This document shows, piece after piece, positions 51,658-60,300 of a stretch of 64,000 bases of DNA. Every line of letters begins with the position of its first letter. Positions within the stretch are counted from its first letter, which is position 1. Below the pieces are notes generated by a model that saw only the letters and a program-made list of their open reading frames with translations, had not been told where the DNA came from and made no database searches. A program made the position numbers and the translations under genes. The stretch covers positions 1 to 64,000 of the forward strand of contig JACRMT010000015.1 in the NCBI GenBank assembly GCA_016214855.1, read 5' to 3'. Origin of the DNA: Nitrospirota bacterium (GTDB taxonomy: Bacteria; Nitrospirota; Thermodesulfovibrionia; Thermodesulfovibrionales; UBA6898).

Positions 51658-53817
51658 TTAATATTTTTCTCGCTGCATCCATGCCCTGACAATCCTGGCT
51701 TCTTCATAATTTACTTTCCCGTCAAAATGCTCAATGACCGGCCCTAATGCTGATAAATCTGAAGACTGGAAGAATTCTGTGATTTCAGCCCGTGTTACAG
51801 GGTCAACAAGGCGATCAATGTCTATATCTCTGCCACTACGGATAAGCTGGTCAAAGTGCAGGGCGATGGTGGCAGTGGCAAGTTTCCTATATTTTGCAAT
51901 ATCATCGAGCGACATTCCGCCCATAAACAATGCATATGTTTCCTCGAAAGTTTCGCCCTTTTTGCTTTTGGATTGCTTCGTTCGAGTTTGTTCTGGAAAA
52001 TCATTGATATGCTCATCCGCTTTCTGTGCGCTGGGATTTTCTCTTAAATACTCTCTGACGACAGAGATGAATGATGCGCCGTACTGTTCAAGTTTCTGAT
52101 CCCCGACTCCGTTTATTCGCCTCATCTCCTGCAGCGATTCAGGCAAGTTACAGCTGATTTCACGCAGGGTCTTGTCCGAAAAGATGATATAGGGAGGCAC
52201 ATTATTGGTTGATGCTATTTCCTTTCTCCGAAGGCGCAGCTTAACAAACAGAGCCTCGTCATATTCAACAGAATGCGTATCTGAACTGTGTTTGGTTTTT
52301 GGTTCAGTATGTCTGCTTATGGCAGCTGCCTCTGCCTTCCCATACAAAACGTCTGAGCCCTTTGGAGTGAGCTTCAATATTGGATACGGATGTCCTTCCT
52401 GTATGAGCATCTCCTGGGCAAGAAGTTCATTGATTAGAAACCGCCAGTGCTGCTTGTTTTTATCCTTCCCGGCCCCAAAGGTCTTTATCTCATTATGCCT
52501 CAGCTCCCAAACCTTCTTTGTGTCTGCACCTGACACAATATCACTGATATGACCAGCGCCGAATCTTTGACCGGTCCGGGAGACTGCAGACATGATGATC
52601 TGCGCATCCTTTGTGATATCAGTCCTTTGGACTACACCTGTGCATATGTCGCACGTTCTGCAATTGTCTTCCTGGTAGGTCTCGCCGAAAAAACCGAGAA
52701 GCCGCCTTCTTCTGCAGACTGCATGCTCTGCATATTCAACAACTTTGTTCAGCTTTTCGATCGCAATTGTGCGCTCAATATCGTCCGGCATCATGTCGAT
52801 AAAATATCGAATCTTTGGTATGTCACCCCTGCTGAAAAAGAGAAGGCAATGCGCCGGGTCACTGTCGCGGCCTGCACGACCGGTCTCCTGATAATAATTC
52901 TCGATATTCTTTGGCAGATCAGCATGGATTACAAAACGAACATTCGATTTATCAATGCCCATGCCAAAGGCGATGGTCGCAACAATCACCTGTATTTCAT
53001 CGCGGCTGAAGGCATCCTGGTGATTATTTCGCTCCATAGAGGACAGACCTGCATGGTAGGGGAGGGCCTTGATTCCATGAGACGAAAGAAACTCAGCCAT
53101 TTCCATAACAGAGTCCCTTGTTGTCCGATATATAATGCCGGACTCCCCCTTGCGGCTCTGCAGAAACTCCAATATCTGCAGATTTACCTTTGTTTTTGGC
53201 CTCACCTCATAGAAGAGATTGGATCTGTTGAAAGAGGCTCGCACGATAAAGGGCGATCTGAGACCGAGCTTGCCTATGATATCTTCCTGTACCTTCGAAG
53301 TCGCAGTTGCAGTAAAGGCAGCAATAGGCACATCCGAAAACTCATTCGGGATAACAGACAGTCCGAGATAGTCAGGCCTGAAGTCATGGCCCCATTCTGA
53401 TATGCAATGGGCCTCATCAATGGCAAAGAGCGAAAGAGTAAGGCCTCTCAGAAACTGAAGAAATTCCGGCATAGCAAAACGCTCTGGCGCGATATAGAGC
53501 AGCTTTGTCTTGCACTGTTTCAGAGAGATGCAGGCATCTGTGATCTCCTTCTGTGACATTGAGCTGTTGATGAATGCTGCTGATATTCCATTTTCCCGGG
53601 CAGCGTCAACCTGGTCTTTCATAAGTGCGATAAGAGGGCTGATGACAACGGCAGTTCCTTCAAGCATCTTTGACGGAAGCTGATAGCAGAGTGACTTTCC
53701 TCCCCCGGTCGGCATAACGGCAAAAACATCACGGCGCGCCATGATGTTTTTGATGATCTCTTCCTGGTTGGGCCGAAATGCCTCAAATCCGAAGACTGTT
53801 CTTAATGCTTCATTCAT
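51658..53817 (-). CDS. recQ: ATP-dependent DNA helicase RecQ
   Basis: A 719-aa 3'-5' helicase for recombination and repair. Motif I VMPTGGGKSLCYQLP, DEAH box IDEAHCISEWGHDFRP, motif VI QETGRAGRDSDP. A zinc-binding Cys cluster follows in CRRRRLL...CRTCDIC. The winged-helix RQC and HRDC domains lie about 400-600, and the C-terminal ~100 residues (FEETYALFMGGMSLDDIAKY) form an extra helix-turn-helix-like tail. Start ATG 53817. It lies 54 bp downstream of a GHKL ATPase gene on the same strand. Confidence 0.95.
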   Translation of the reverse strand: MNEALRTVFGFEAFRPNQEEIIKNIMARRDVFAVMPTGGGKSLCYQLPSKMLEGTAVVISPLIALMKDQVDAARENGISAAFINSSMSQKEITDACISLKQCKTKLLYIAPERFAMPEFLQFLRGLTLSLFAIDEAHCISEWGHDFRPDYLGLSVIPNEFSDVPIAAFTATATSKVQEDIIGKLGLRSPFIVRASFNRSNLFYEVRPKTKVNLQILEFLQSRKGESGIIYRTTRDSVMEMAEFLSSHGIKALPYHAGLSSMERNNHQDAFSRDEIQVIVATIAFGMGIDKSNVRFVIHADLPKNIENYYQETGRAGRDSDPAHCLLFFSRGDIPKIRYFIDMMPDDIERTIAIEKLNKVVEYAEHAVCRRRRLLGFFGETYQEDNCRTCDICTGVVQRTDITKDAQIIMSAVSRTGQRFGAGHISDIVSGADTKKVWELRHNEIKTFGAGKDKNKQHWRFLINELLAQEMLIQEGHPYPILKLTPKGSDVLYGKAEAAAISRHTEPKTKHSSDTHSVEYDEALFVKLRLRRKEIASTNNVPPYIIFSDKTLREISCNLPESLQEMRRINGVGDQKLEQYGASFISVVREYLRENPSAQKADEHINDFPEQTRTKQSKSKKGETFEETYALFMGGMSLDDIAKYRKLATATIALHFDQLIRSGRDIDIDRLVDPVTRAEITEFFQSSDLSALGPVIEHFDGKVNYEEARIVRAWMQREKY

Positions 53818-53871
53818 TGTGTTTGTATTGTTAGCGTATTTGAGATCAACAGTATTTTACAGCAAGTATTT

Positions 53872-55356
53872 TTATTCCGTCTTTTCCACAAATGCATCTT
53901 TCAGGAGCCTGCTCTGTCTCTCAAATGCCTGACGGGGATTTTTTGAGTCCTTCATCAGTGCGATCTCCTGAGTAATAAGCCTTGCCAGATTCAGGGTATG
54001 GGTATCGGCCTTTGAAGATTCACGACGGTACAATGGGTGGTCTTTGTTGATATAAATGGTAGTCTCTTCAGTGAATACTTCAGGCCCCTCTTCTCCAAAA
54101 CCATCAACAATACAAGAGACGCCGTACTGACCGAACTTCATCTTCTTGATTACTGCGTTGGGAGTGAGTTTTTTTACAGTTGGTCTCTTCTTCCTCTTCT
54201 TCTTTTCAGGCGAAATGGTTTCTGTGCCTGATTCAGGCTTGACAGTCTGAGCTGCAGGTTCCCCTGGTTTTTCAGAGAGTAGCCCTGCAGAACCGATGCC
54301 TTTTCCGGCTTCATCAGCTATGGGCAGGGCGCCAAAAGGAGACAGTTCCGGATTCCTGGAAAGAGACTTGTATATGCGCTGCAGGGCCTCATTGAGCGCG
54401 CGGCTTACGACCCGGCCCTCACTCTTTGCACTTAAACGATGTAATACTTTTTTGGCTTCCTCAATAGCCTTTTCCATAACAGAGATAAATGCAATGTATT
54501 CAGGCGAGTCTTTGATAAATCCTGTGCGGTCACTGGTGATTGGAAGAAAATCAGCATTAACCTCACCTCTGACCCTGGACATAATCCTTCCCCATGTCTC
54601 CATGCCGAAGAGTTCGCGCCGCACTGTCACCTGTTTCACCTTTATCTCGATTCCGAGATCATTTATTGAGGCCATGGTCTGGGGCAGGATTATTATCTCT
54701 CCATGCACAGGTCCGAAGAAAGTGCCTTCCAGAAAAGGGATCCTGTGGCCTGAAAGGCTCCGGGGTGTTATGGTGTGGCTGTTAAGCCTGACCCTGAATT
54801 GGGGAGCCTTAAGCGGCGTACCTTCAATGATCTTCGCTTCTATGTCAAGGAGTTCGAACCGTCTGTTCATGCCGGTCAGCATTACCGTTGTGCCGTCTTC
54901 TTTCCTGAAATCAGCAGGCAGTATCTCAAGAGGCAGGTTCCATGCATTGTCTGCCTTTTCCCATTCTTTCTTGTCAAATACAATCCTGCCGACAAAATCT
55001 CCTTTTTTTGTGAGAACTTCGAACCGTTCGCATGCCGAAAGGCTTGCAAATTTCCCGATGCCGAACATGCCAATTCGGTCACGGTGATGAACGGGGGATT
55101 TTGAAGTATGGAGCTTCTGCTGGGAGCCTATATTAAAATACTGCTTCAATCCTTCACGGTCCATGCCTGAGCCATTGTCTCTTATCTCGATGCTGTCTTC
55201 GGATACGGTGATCTCTACAAGGGTTGCATCTGCATCATAGGCATTGTTTACGATCTCGCGGATAAATTCGATGCTTTCTGAATAGAGACGCTCTCCAATA
55301 GTTATGATATGGCTTTTGTCGACCCTGACCTCTATGAATTCCATATCTGCAGACAT
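53872..55356 (-). CDS. GHKL ATPase, MORC/Hsp90-like
   Basis: A 494-aa protein with a Hsp90/MORC-type ATPase at residues 15-220: N box EFIREIVNNAYDADAT, DNGSG (60-64) and the lid GMFGIGKFAS (96-105). The middle part resembles the transducer domain of these proteins. A Lys/Arg-rich linker (KKKRKKRPTVKKL, about 396-408) precedes a helical C-terminus. It has no kinase, topoisomerase or peptidase part. It lies between the HD phosphohydrolase gene (4-bp gap) and recQ, so a role in DNA handling or defence is possible. Partners unknown. Confidence 0.75.
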   Translation of the reverse strand: MSADMEFIEVRVDKSHIITIGERLYSESIEFIREIVNNAYDADATLVEITVSEDSIEIRDNGSGMDREGLKQYFNIGSQQKLHTSKSPVHHRDRIGMFGIGKFASLSACERFEVLTKKGDFVGRIVFDKKEWEKADNAWNLPLEILPADFRKEDGTTVMLTGMNRRFELLDIEAKIIEGTPLKAPQFRVRLNSHTITPRSLSGHRIPFLEGTFFGPVHGEIIILPQTMASINDLGIEIKVKQVTVRRELFGMETWGRIMSRVRGEVNADFLPITSDRTGFIKDSPEYIAFISVMEKAIEEAKKVLHRLSAKSEGRVVSRALNEALQRIYKSLSRNPELSPFGALPIADEAGKGIGSAGLLSEKPGEPAAQTVKPESGTETISPEKKKRKKRPTVKKLTPNAVIKKMKFGQYGVSCIVDGFGEEGPEVFTEETTIYINKDHPLYRRESSKADTHTLNLARLITQEIALMKDSKNPRQAFERQSRLLKDAFVEKTE

Positions 55357-55360
55357 GAGA

Positions 55361-55939
55361 CTATTCCTTATTCCCTTTCACCCACCAGTCGCTCTTGTCT
55401 GAAAACCACCAAAGCGATGAGTCTGTTTCGAGTATGGTATTGGCAAGTTCGCGGGCAATATCCGTTTTCAGTCTTTTGAGCGCAAAGATAAGCCATTCGT
55501 CTGCGTAGGTATTGCCGAGGTCTTTATGTTCCTTGAGGGCCACGATCATTTCGAGCTGATCCGCATCATACGCCAGTTTTGCCTCCAGGCTCTCGCCCTT
55601 CATGAACTCGAATATCAACTCTCTGATCTCATCACCAAAGGGAAGCGTGTCTGCAAGATCATTGACCGCCTTTTCCTCGTCAGCCTTTACATATTTTTTA
55701 TTGACGTAATTCAGATCCCCTGTCCTGGCCTCAGGAAGATCGTGAAACAGGCACATCTTGAGAAGTTTGTCATGATCTGCATCCTTTGCAAGGTGGGCGA
55801 GAGCAAACCCGATGTACGCAGTCCTGAATATATGTTCCGCAACTGACTCGGATCCTGATCCCAGAAACTGGAACCCGGTCCTTGGTGCGCGCTTGAGCAT
55901 GCCGGCTTCAAAAAGAAAGTTTGCAATACGTTTCATCAT
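55361..55939 (-). CDS. HD-domain phosphohydrolase (HDDC2/YfbR-like)
   Basis: A 192-aa metal-dependent phosphohydrolase: SESVAEHIFRTAY (His), MCLFHDLPEARTGD (HD motif) and KLAYDADQLEMI (Asp). Family members (HDDC2, YfbR) remove phosphate from deoxynucleoside 5'-monophosphates. Cytoplasmic. It is upstream of the GHKL ATPase and downstream of the HEAT gene on the same strand. Nucleotide pool control next to a repair helicase is a plausible link. Confidence 0.88.
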   Translation of the reverse strand: MMKRIANFLFEAGMLKRAPRTGFQFLGSGSESVAEHIFRTAYIGFALAHLAKDADHDKLLKMCLFHDLPEARTGDLNYVNKKYVKADEEKAVNDLADTLPFGDEIRELIFEFMKGESLEAKLAYDADQLEMIVALKEHKDLGNTYADEWLIFALKRLKTDIARELANTILETDSSLWWFSDKSDWWVKGNKE

Positions 55940-55960
55940 AACTCCGTAATAAAGGGATTC

Positions 55961-56359
55961 CTATTGAGTCTGTATCTGGGCAATAGCTTCCTGTGCAATG
56001 ATCCTGACACCCTCATGCATATCCAGGAGGCACTGTTGAAGAAACGGGAGCGAACCCTTGTCACCGATAATGCCGATAAGGTTTGCCGCATCACCCCGCA
56101 CAACCGCTTCGGAGCTGGCAAGAAGAGGCAGCAGATTTTTCTGGGCGCGAATGACATTAACAGGATCAAGCCTCTTCAGTTCTTCCATCAGGGCCGTAAT
56201 GCCGACCCTTACTCTGACGCGCTCGTCCTGTATCAAGGTCCCGATAAGGTCATAAAGCGAGCTGTCATGCCGGAACATGTCAATGATGTTGTCAAGAAAC
56301 CCGTTCTCCATATAATCTGCGATCATCTGCCGAAGATCTGATTGCGGGCTGATCTGCAT
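55961..56359 (-). CDS. HEAT-repeat protein
   Basis: A ~132-aa helical-repeat protein. MQISPQSDLRQMIADYMENG begins the ORF; repeated units such as VRVRVGITALMEELKRL, VVRGDAANLIGIIGDKGSL and GVRIIAQEAIAQIQTQ match HEAT/PBS repeats. It likely mediates protein binding. I chose ATG 56359; a longer form starts 56374. It is divergent from cysE-cysS by 52 bp and leads the HD-ATPase-RecQ run. Confidence 0.7.
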   Translation of the reverse strand: MQISPQSDLRQMIADYMENGFLDNIIDMFRHDSSLYDLIGTLIQDERVRVRVGITALMEELKRLDPVNVIRAQKNLLPLLASSEAVVRGDAANLIGIIGDKGSLPFLQQCLLDMHEGVRIIAQEAIAQIQTQ

Positions 56360-56410
56360 GAAGAATAATAGCACAGCGGTTCTGTTTTTTATGTATAATA
56401 CGCTCTAAAC

Positions 56411-58534
56411 ATGGGCTTCTGGAGGGATATAAGACAGGACTACAAGGCAGTTTTCGAGAGAGACCCTGCTGCACGGAACAGCCTTGAGGTCATCCTTGCC
56501 TATCCCGGGTTTCATGCCATTTTCATGCATAGAATAAACCATATTCTCTGGAACGCCGGCATTCCGGTCATCCCAAGACTGCTCTCTCATGCTGCGCGGC
56601 TGCTTACCGGGATCGAGATCCATCCGGCGGCAAAATTAGGCGCAGGTTTTTTTATAGACCATGGCATGGGGGTCGTGATCGGCGAGACCGCAGAGGTGGG
56701 TGAGAACTGCCTTCTTTATCAGGGAGTAACCCTCGGCGGTACCGGCAAGGAAAAGGACAAGCGTCATCCTACACTCGGCAATAACGTGACCGTTGGCGCA
56801 GGGGCCAAGATATTGGGTGCCATAGAGATCGGCAATAACGCCGTCATAGGCGCCAACTCGGTGATCCTGAAGCCTGTGCCTGACAATGCCATATGTGTTG
56901 GCGTGCCGGGCAGGATCACCAGGAAGAAGATCATAAGGATGACGACCGAAGACGGGCTTGTTGAGGTAATGGACTATTTTCCTGACCCGATGAACGAAAA
57001 GATAAAGGACCTTGAAGCCCGGATTTCAGAGATTGCCAAAAAAATGGAGACTCCTCAGAGTGATAGGCAAAAAGGAGGCAGGATGAAGCTTTATAATACC
57101 CTGAGCGGCAAGAAAGAGGATTTTGTCCCGGTAACGCCAGGGCAGGTGAAGATGTATGTTTGCGGAATAACCGTGTATGACCATTGCCACATTGGTCATG
57201 CGCGGAGCTCCATTATATTTGATATCATGCGCCGGTATCTTGCGTACAGGGGATACCATGTTACGTTCGTAAAGAACTTCACTGATATCGATGACAAGAT
57301 CATCAACCGGGCGAAACAGGAAGGCATTGCCTGGAACGAGGTTGCAGAAAAATATATCGCTGAATATTATCAGGACATGGATCAGCTCGGCGTGGGCAGG
57401 GCTGACATTGAACCAAAGGCGACCGAGCATATTCAGGAGATCATCGACATTACCAAAGGCCTTGTGGACAAAGGGTATGCCTATGCTGTGGATGGAGATG
57501 TCTATTTCCAGATAGAAAAGTTCAGTGATTATGGAAAGCTTTCAAAGCGCGATCTTGATGATATGATCGCAGGTGCACGGGTGGATGTTAATGAGCGCAA
57601 GAGAAACCCGATGGATTTCGCCCTCTGGAAGGCATCGAAAGAAGGAGAGCCGTCCTGGGACAGCCCCTGGGGGCCCGGCAGACCAGGGTGGCATATAGAA
57701 TGTTCTGCCATGTCAAGGAAGCATCTCGGCGATACGTTCGATATTCATGGTGGTGGTGCTGACCTTACATTCCCGCACCATGAAAATGAGATCGCCCAGT
57801 CAGAGGCATTTACCGGCAAGCCGTTCTCAAAATACTGGGTGCATAATGGCTTCATCACCGTGGATAAGGAGAAGATGTCAAAGTCTCTTGGCAACTTCTT
57901 TACCATCAAGGAGATCCTTTCAAAGTTTGACCCCGAGCCGGTAAGGTTCTTTCTGCTTTCAACCCACTACCGGAGCCCTATCGAATTTTCCGATGAACAG
58001 CTGAGAGAGGCCGAGGCATCAATAGACCGGTATTATACTACTGGGCTCCGTGTGCGTGATTTCCTTGTTCAGGATCATACAAAGGAAAAGGCAGGCACAG
58101 AAGAAAAGACATTCGAGGAGATGTCGGGCCACTTCAGGAACAAAGTTACGGAAGCCATGGACGATGACTTCAATACGGCACTTGCGATCGGCAATATCTT
58201 CGAACTGATCCGCATGCTGAATAAATATCTCGATGGAAAACCGGCAGGCTCAAAGGCAGTTGCTCTCGTAACAGGAGCAGAAGAACTCCTTAAGGAAGCC
58301 GGCAGTATCCTCAATATTTTCGGTCGTACGCCTGAGGGATGGAACAAGGCGCTGATGAAATTCAGGTGTCCTGATATGACCGAAGAACTTATTCTTGCGA
58401 AGATCGCTGAACGGAAAAAGGCGCGTGAGGCGAAAGACTGGGCAGCGGCAGACCTGATCCGAAAGGAGCTTGAAGATAAAGGGGTGGTACTGGAAGACAA
58501 GAAGGAAGGCACTGTCTGGAAGGTTAAGGTGTAG
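56411..58534 (+). CDS. In-frame fusion of serine acetyltransferase and cysteinyl-tRNA synthetase
   Basis: One 707-codon frame. Residues 1-224 are CysE, which makes O-acetylserine from serine and acetyl-CoA. It includes left-handed beta-helix hexapeptides: HPAAKLGAGFFIDHGMGVVI, YQGVTLGGTG and VIGANSVIL. Residues 225-707 are CysS, which charges tRNA-Cys, with CHIGHARS (HIGH) and EKMSKSLGN (KMSKS). No stop separates them. ATG 57083 has AAAGGAGGCAGG before it, so free CysS may also be made. Supply and use of cysteine are joined. The start ATG 56411 gives MGFWRDI; ribosome site weak. Key zinc Cys are in MYVCGITVYD and beyond. Confidence 0.9.
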   Translation: MGFWRDIRQDYKAVFERDPAARNSLEVILAYPGFHAIFMHRINHILWNAGIPVIPRLLSHAARLLTGIEIHPAAKLGAGFFIDHGMGVVIGETAEVGENCLLYQGVTLGGTGKEKDKRHPTLGNNVTVGAGAKILGAIEIGNNAVIGANSVILKPVPDNAICVGVPGRITRKKIIRMTTEDGLVEVMDYFPDPMNEKIKDLEARISEIAKKMETPQSDRQKGGRMKLYNTLSGKKEDFVPVTPGQVKMYVCGITVYDHCHIGHARSSIIFDIMRRYLAYRGYHVTFVKNFTDIDDKIINRAKQEGIAWNEVAEKYIAEYYQDMDQLGVGRADIEPKATEHIQEIIDITKGLVDKGYAYAVDGDVYFQIEKFSDYGKLSKRDLDDMIAGARVDVNERKRNPMDFALWKASKEGEPSWDSPWGPGRPGWHIECSAMSRKHLGDTFDIHGGGADLTFPHHENEIAQSEAFTGKPFSKYWVHNGFITVDKEKMSKSLGNFFTIKEILSKFDPEPVRFFLLSTHYRSPIEFSDEQLREAEASIDRYYTTGLRVRDFLVQDHTKEKAGTEEKTFEEMSGHFRNKVTEAMDDDFNTALAIGNIFELIRMLNKYLDGKPAGSKAVALVTGAEELLKEAGSILNIFGRTPEGWNKALMKFRCPDMTEELILAKIAERKKAREAKDWAAADLIRKELEDKGVVLEDKKEGTVWKVKV
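57083..58534 (+). CDS. cysS: Cysteinyl-tRNA synthetase from internal start
   Basis: A 483-aa cysteinyl-tRNA synthetase that would be made from the internal start MKLYNTLSGKKEDF. The strong AAAGGAGGCAGG ribosome site just upstream supports independent translation. Class I signature CHIGHARS and EKMSKSLGNFF, with zinc ligands CG and CSAM, HE in GGGADLTFPHHENE. The C-terminal anticodon domain ends IRKELEDKGVVLEDKKEG. It lies at the C-terminal end of the cysE-cysS frame. Confidence 0.85.
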   Translation: MKLYNTLSGKKEDFVPVTPGQVKMYVCGITVYDHCHIGHARSSIIFDIMRRYLAYRGYHVTFVKNFTDIDDKIINRAKQEGIAWNEVAEKYIAEYYQDMDQLGVGRADIEPKATEHIQEIIDITKGLVDKGYAYAVDGDVYFQIEKFSDYGKLSKRDLDDMIAGARVDVNERKRNPMDFALWKASKEGEPSWDSPWGPGRPGWHIECSAMSRKHLGDTFDIHGGGADLTFPHHENEIAQSEAFTGKPFSKYWVHNGFITVDKEKMSKSLGNFFTIKEILSKFDPEPVRFFLLSTHYRSPIEFSDEQLREAEASIDRYYTTGLRVRDFLVQDHTKEKAGTEEKTFEEMSGHFRNKVTEAMDDDFNTALAIGNIFELIRMLNKYLDGKPAGSKAVALVTGAEELLKEAGSILNIFGRTPEGWNKALMKFRCPDMTEELILAKIAERKKAREAKDWAAADLIRKELEDKGVVLEDKKEGTVWKVKV

Positions 58535-58589
58535 TTCCGTTCAAATAAAATAGTGTCGACCGCATTTGGCAAATCAATCGCAGATCCAT

Positions 58590-58631
58590 AAAGAACGATG
58601 CCCCGCAGATTATCGCGGGGCATCGTTCTTT
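58590..58631. terminator. Long bidirectional terminator hairpin
   Basis: AAAGAACGATGCCCCGC - agattatc - GCGGGGCATCGTTCTTT gives a 17-bp perfect stem between the convergent cysE-cysS and metzincin lipoprotein genes. The flanking A and T runs are short but allow termination in both directions. Confidence 0.8.
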
Positions 58632-58678
58632 GCTCATATACGTCGGGACGTCACAAAGACCTGGCAAAAAACAATTAT

Positions 58679-59959
58679 TCAGTAATAAAAACCGAACTGT
58701 CCGACCGAGACAACTAATATATTGAGGGCGCCGGCAGTAGTCCCGATGGGGTTGTTGTAGATATTGTAGACGACATTAAAGTAGTTGGGGTTCATTAGGC
58801 CCTCCCCGCCGGTAAATCCATCAAAATGCCCCCATACGCCGAGCACGTGGCCCATCTCATGTTCGGCAATTGCCGACTCATAATTTCCCCTTGTTGCATC
58901 GTTACAGGCAGTAGAACCGAGGTTAACATAATAGAGGCCTGTCATGACGCCTGCTGCATCGAATTCATAGTTAACGCCTGCACCCCCCGGGACATTGCTC
59001 ACATTGCCGCAGCCGGGAGAGACGCCATCTGAGGCAACGGCAACTCCCTCCACAAAGACCACGCCGTTGGTCGGAGTTCCCGTGACCCGTTTAAATGTTA
59101 TCAATCCCCCGGATAACTTCTCGTATCTGGTTAACGCCTGTTCGACTCTCGCAATGTTGTTCGTGTTTACCTCGATAGGCGTATCCCATCGGGCTATATG
59201 GCCTGGGTTTTGGTTAGGGGCGTTTATGTTGACATCGATTACCTGCTGACGTATCTGCGCTGCGCTCCATGTAGTGGGGACGGGAGATAATTTGTCATTT
59301 ATGCTGTCTTTATCCGTTGACGCAGGCAGAAAATTTATGTCAGGAGCCATGTCAACACGGCCAGGGGCCACATCAGCGATGTCTTCTACTGTGGCGCCTG
59401 GCGCCATGACCGACACATACAGCCTGTAGTTAAAAACAGTTACGTTGCTCAAGTGAGAAAGGGCAGAAAGCGGAATCGTAACGTCCATACCATCAGACAG
59501 GAACGTAACAGGCACGGAGGCGTCCTTTATACGTTGGGTGGCGCCCGTCAGGCGCATGACTGCTGCACTTGAACCATACAGGGTTGATCCCATATAAATG
59601 TAATAGTCGATACCAAGACCGTCCTGATTCTTGCCAGTGGTCTTCTGGTCGGCATCTACAGCTATTGTTACAATATCTTTGGCCTTGTCAAATGAGCCGG
59701 ACTTGAACCTGATATTGAAGGTAACGTTAGTAGCATCGACTATAGTCTTTACATCCACAATGTCAGGTGATATGGGCGTATTGACGGAAATGCTTGCGTC
59801 TCCCGGAGGGTCTGTAACATGACCGGTTACCGTGGTTGCATCATTGCCACTGCCTCCACCATTACTATCACCCACGCTGCCCTCATCACCACTGCAACCG
59901 AAGAGGGAACCGATTATAAACGCAAGAAGACACAATTTAAACAAACCGCTCTTTTTCAT
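58679..59959 (-). CDS. Metzincin-type zinc protease lipoprotein
   Basis: A 426-aa secreted lipoprotein: signal peptide with lipobox GSLFGC, Cys at 22, then a Gly/Ser-rich low-complexity linker. A beta-sandwich segment follows (about 40-190), and the C-terminal part carries the zinc motif HEMGHVLGVWGH (HExxHxxGxxxH) with a Met-turn-like GLMNPNYF downstream. This is the metzincin pattern. It is likely tethered on the outer membrane. No inhibitor or secretion gene is seen nearby. Start ATG 59959 has GGAGGAGTT nearby upstream. Confidence 0.85.
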   Translation of the reverse strand: MKKSGLFKLCLLAFIIGSLFGCSGDEGSVGDSNGGGSGNDATTVTGHVTDPPGDASISVNTPISPDIVDVKTIVDATNVTFNIRFKSGSFDKAKDIVTIAVDADQKTTGKNQDGLGIDYYIYMGSTLYGSSAAVMRLTGATQRIKDASVPVTFLSDGMDVTIPLSALSHLSNVTVFNYRLYVSVMAPGATVEDIADVAPGRVDMAPDINFLPASTDKDSINDKLSPVPTTWSAAQIRQQVIDVNINAPNQNPGHIARWDTPIEVNTNNIARVEQALTRYEKLSGGLITFKRVTGTPTNGVVFVEGVAVASDGVSPGCGNVSNVPGGAGVNYEFDAAGVMTGLYYVNLGSTACNDATRGNYESAIAEHEMGHVLGVWGHFDGFTGGEGLMNPNYFNVVYNIYNNPIGTTAGALNILVVSVGQFGFYY

Positions 59960-60300
59960 AACTCCTCCCTTTTTATGAATCCATTATCACTCGACGCCTG
60001 CTCATCCATGTCGATAAACAGACCCCCTCAGTTTCACACGACACCATAGAGCATAAGTTGTTTTTCTGCAATTCCCTTGTTGATAGAGCTATAGGACAGA
60101 ATATAATATATCCTTATAATTATAATTTTATGAAAATTGTCGGGTTTGTCAATAGAATAAAGCAGGGTCCAAATCGGCAAACATTTCAGGAAATCTGCGC
60201 AAGTGAATTTGGCTATGAAAGACTTTAAACAAAGAAGAAGGTGATCAAGAGAGAAGTGCTGACTTTCTGTCCAATCGAAAGAAGGGTGTTATTGCATCTG
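59960..60300. other. Intergenic gap without recognised gene
   Basis: About 340 bp between the metzincin lipoprotein and the PAS-GAF sensor, AT-rich at 60090-60140 (ATAATATATCCTTATAATTATAAT). It likely holds the promoter of the lipoprotein gene on the minus strand. I see no RNA gene, repeat or convincing small ORF. Confidence 0.5.
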
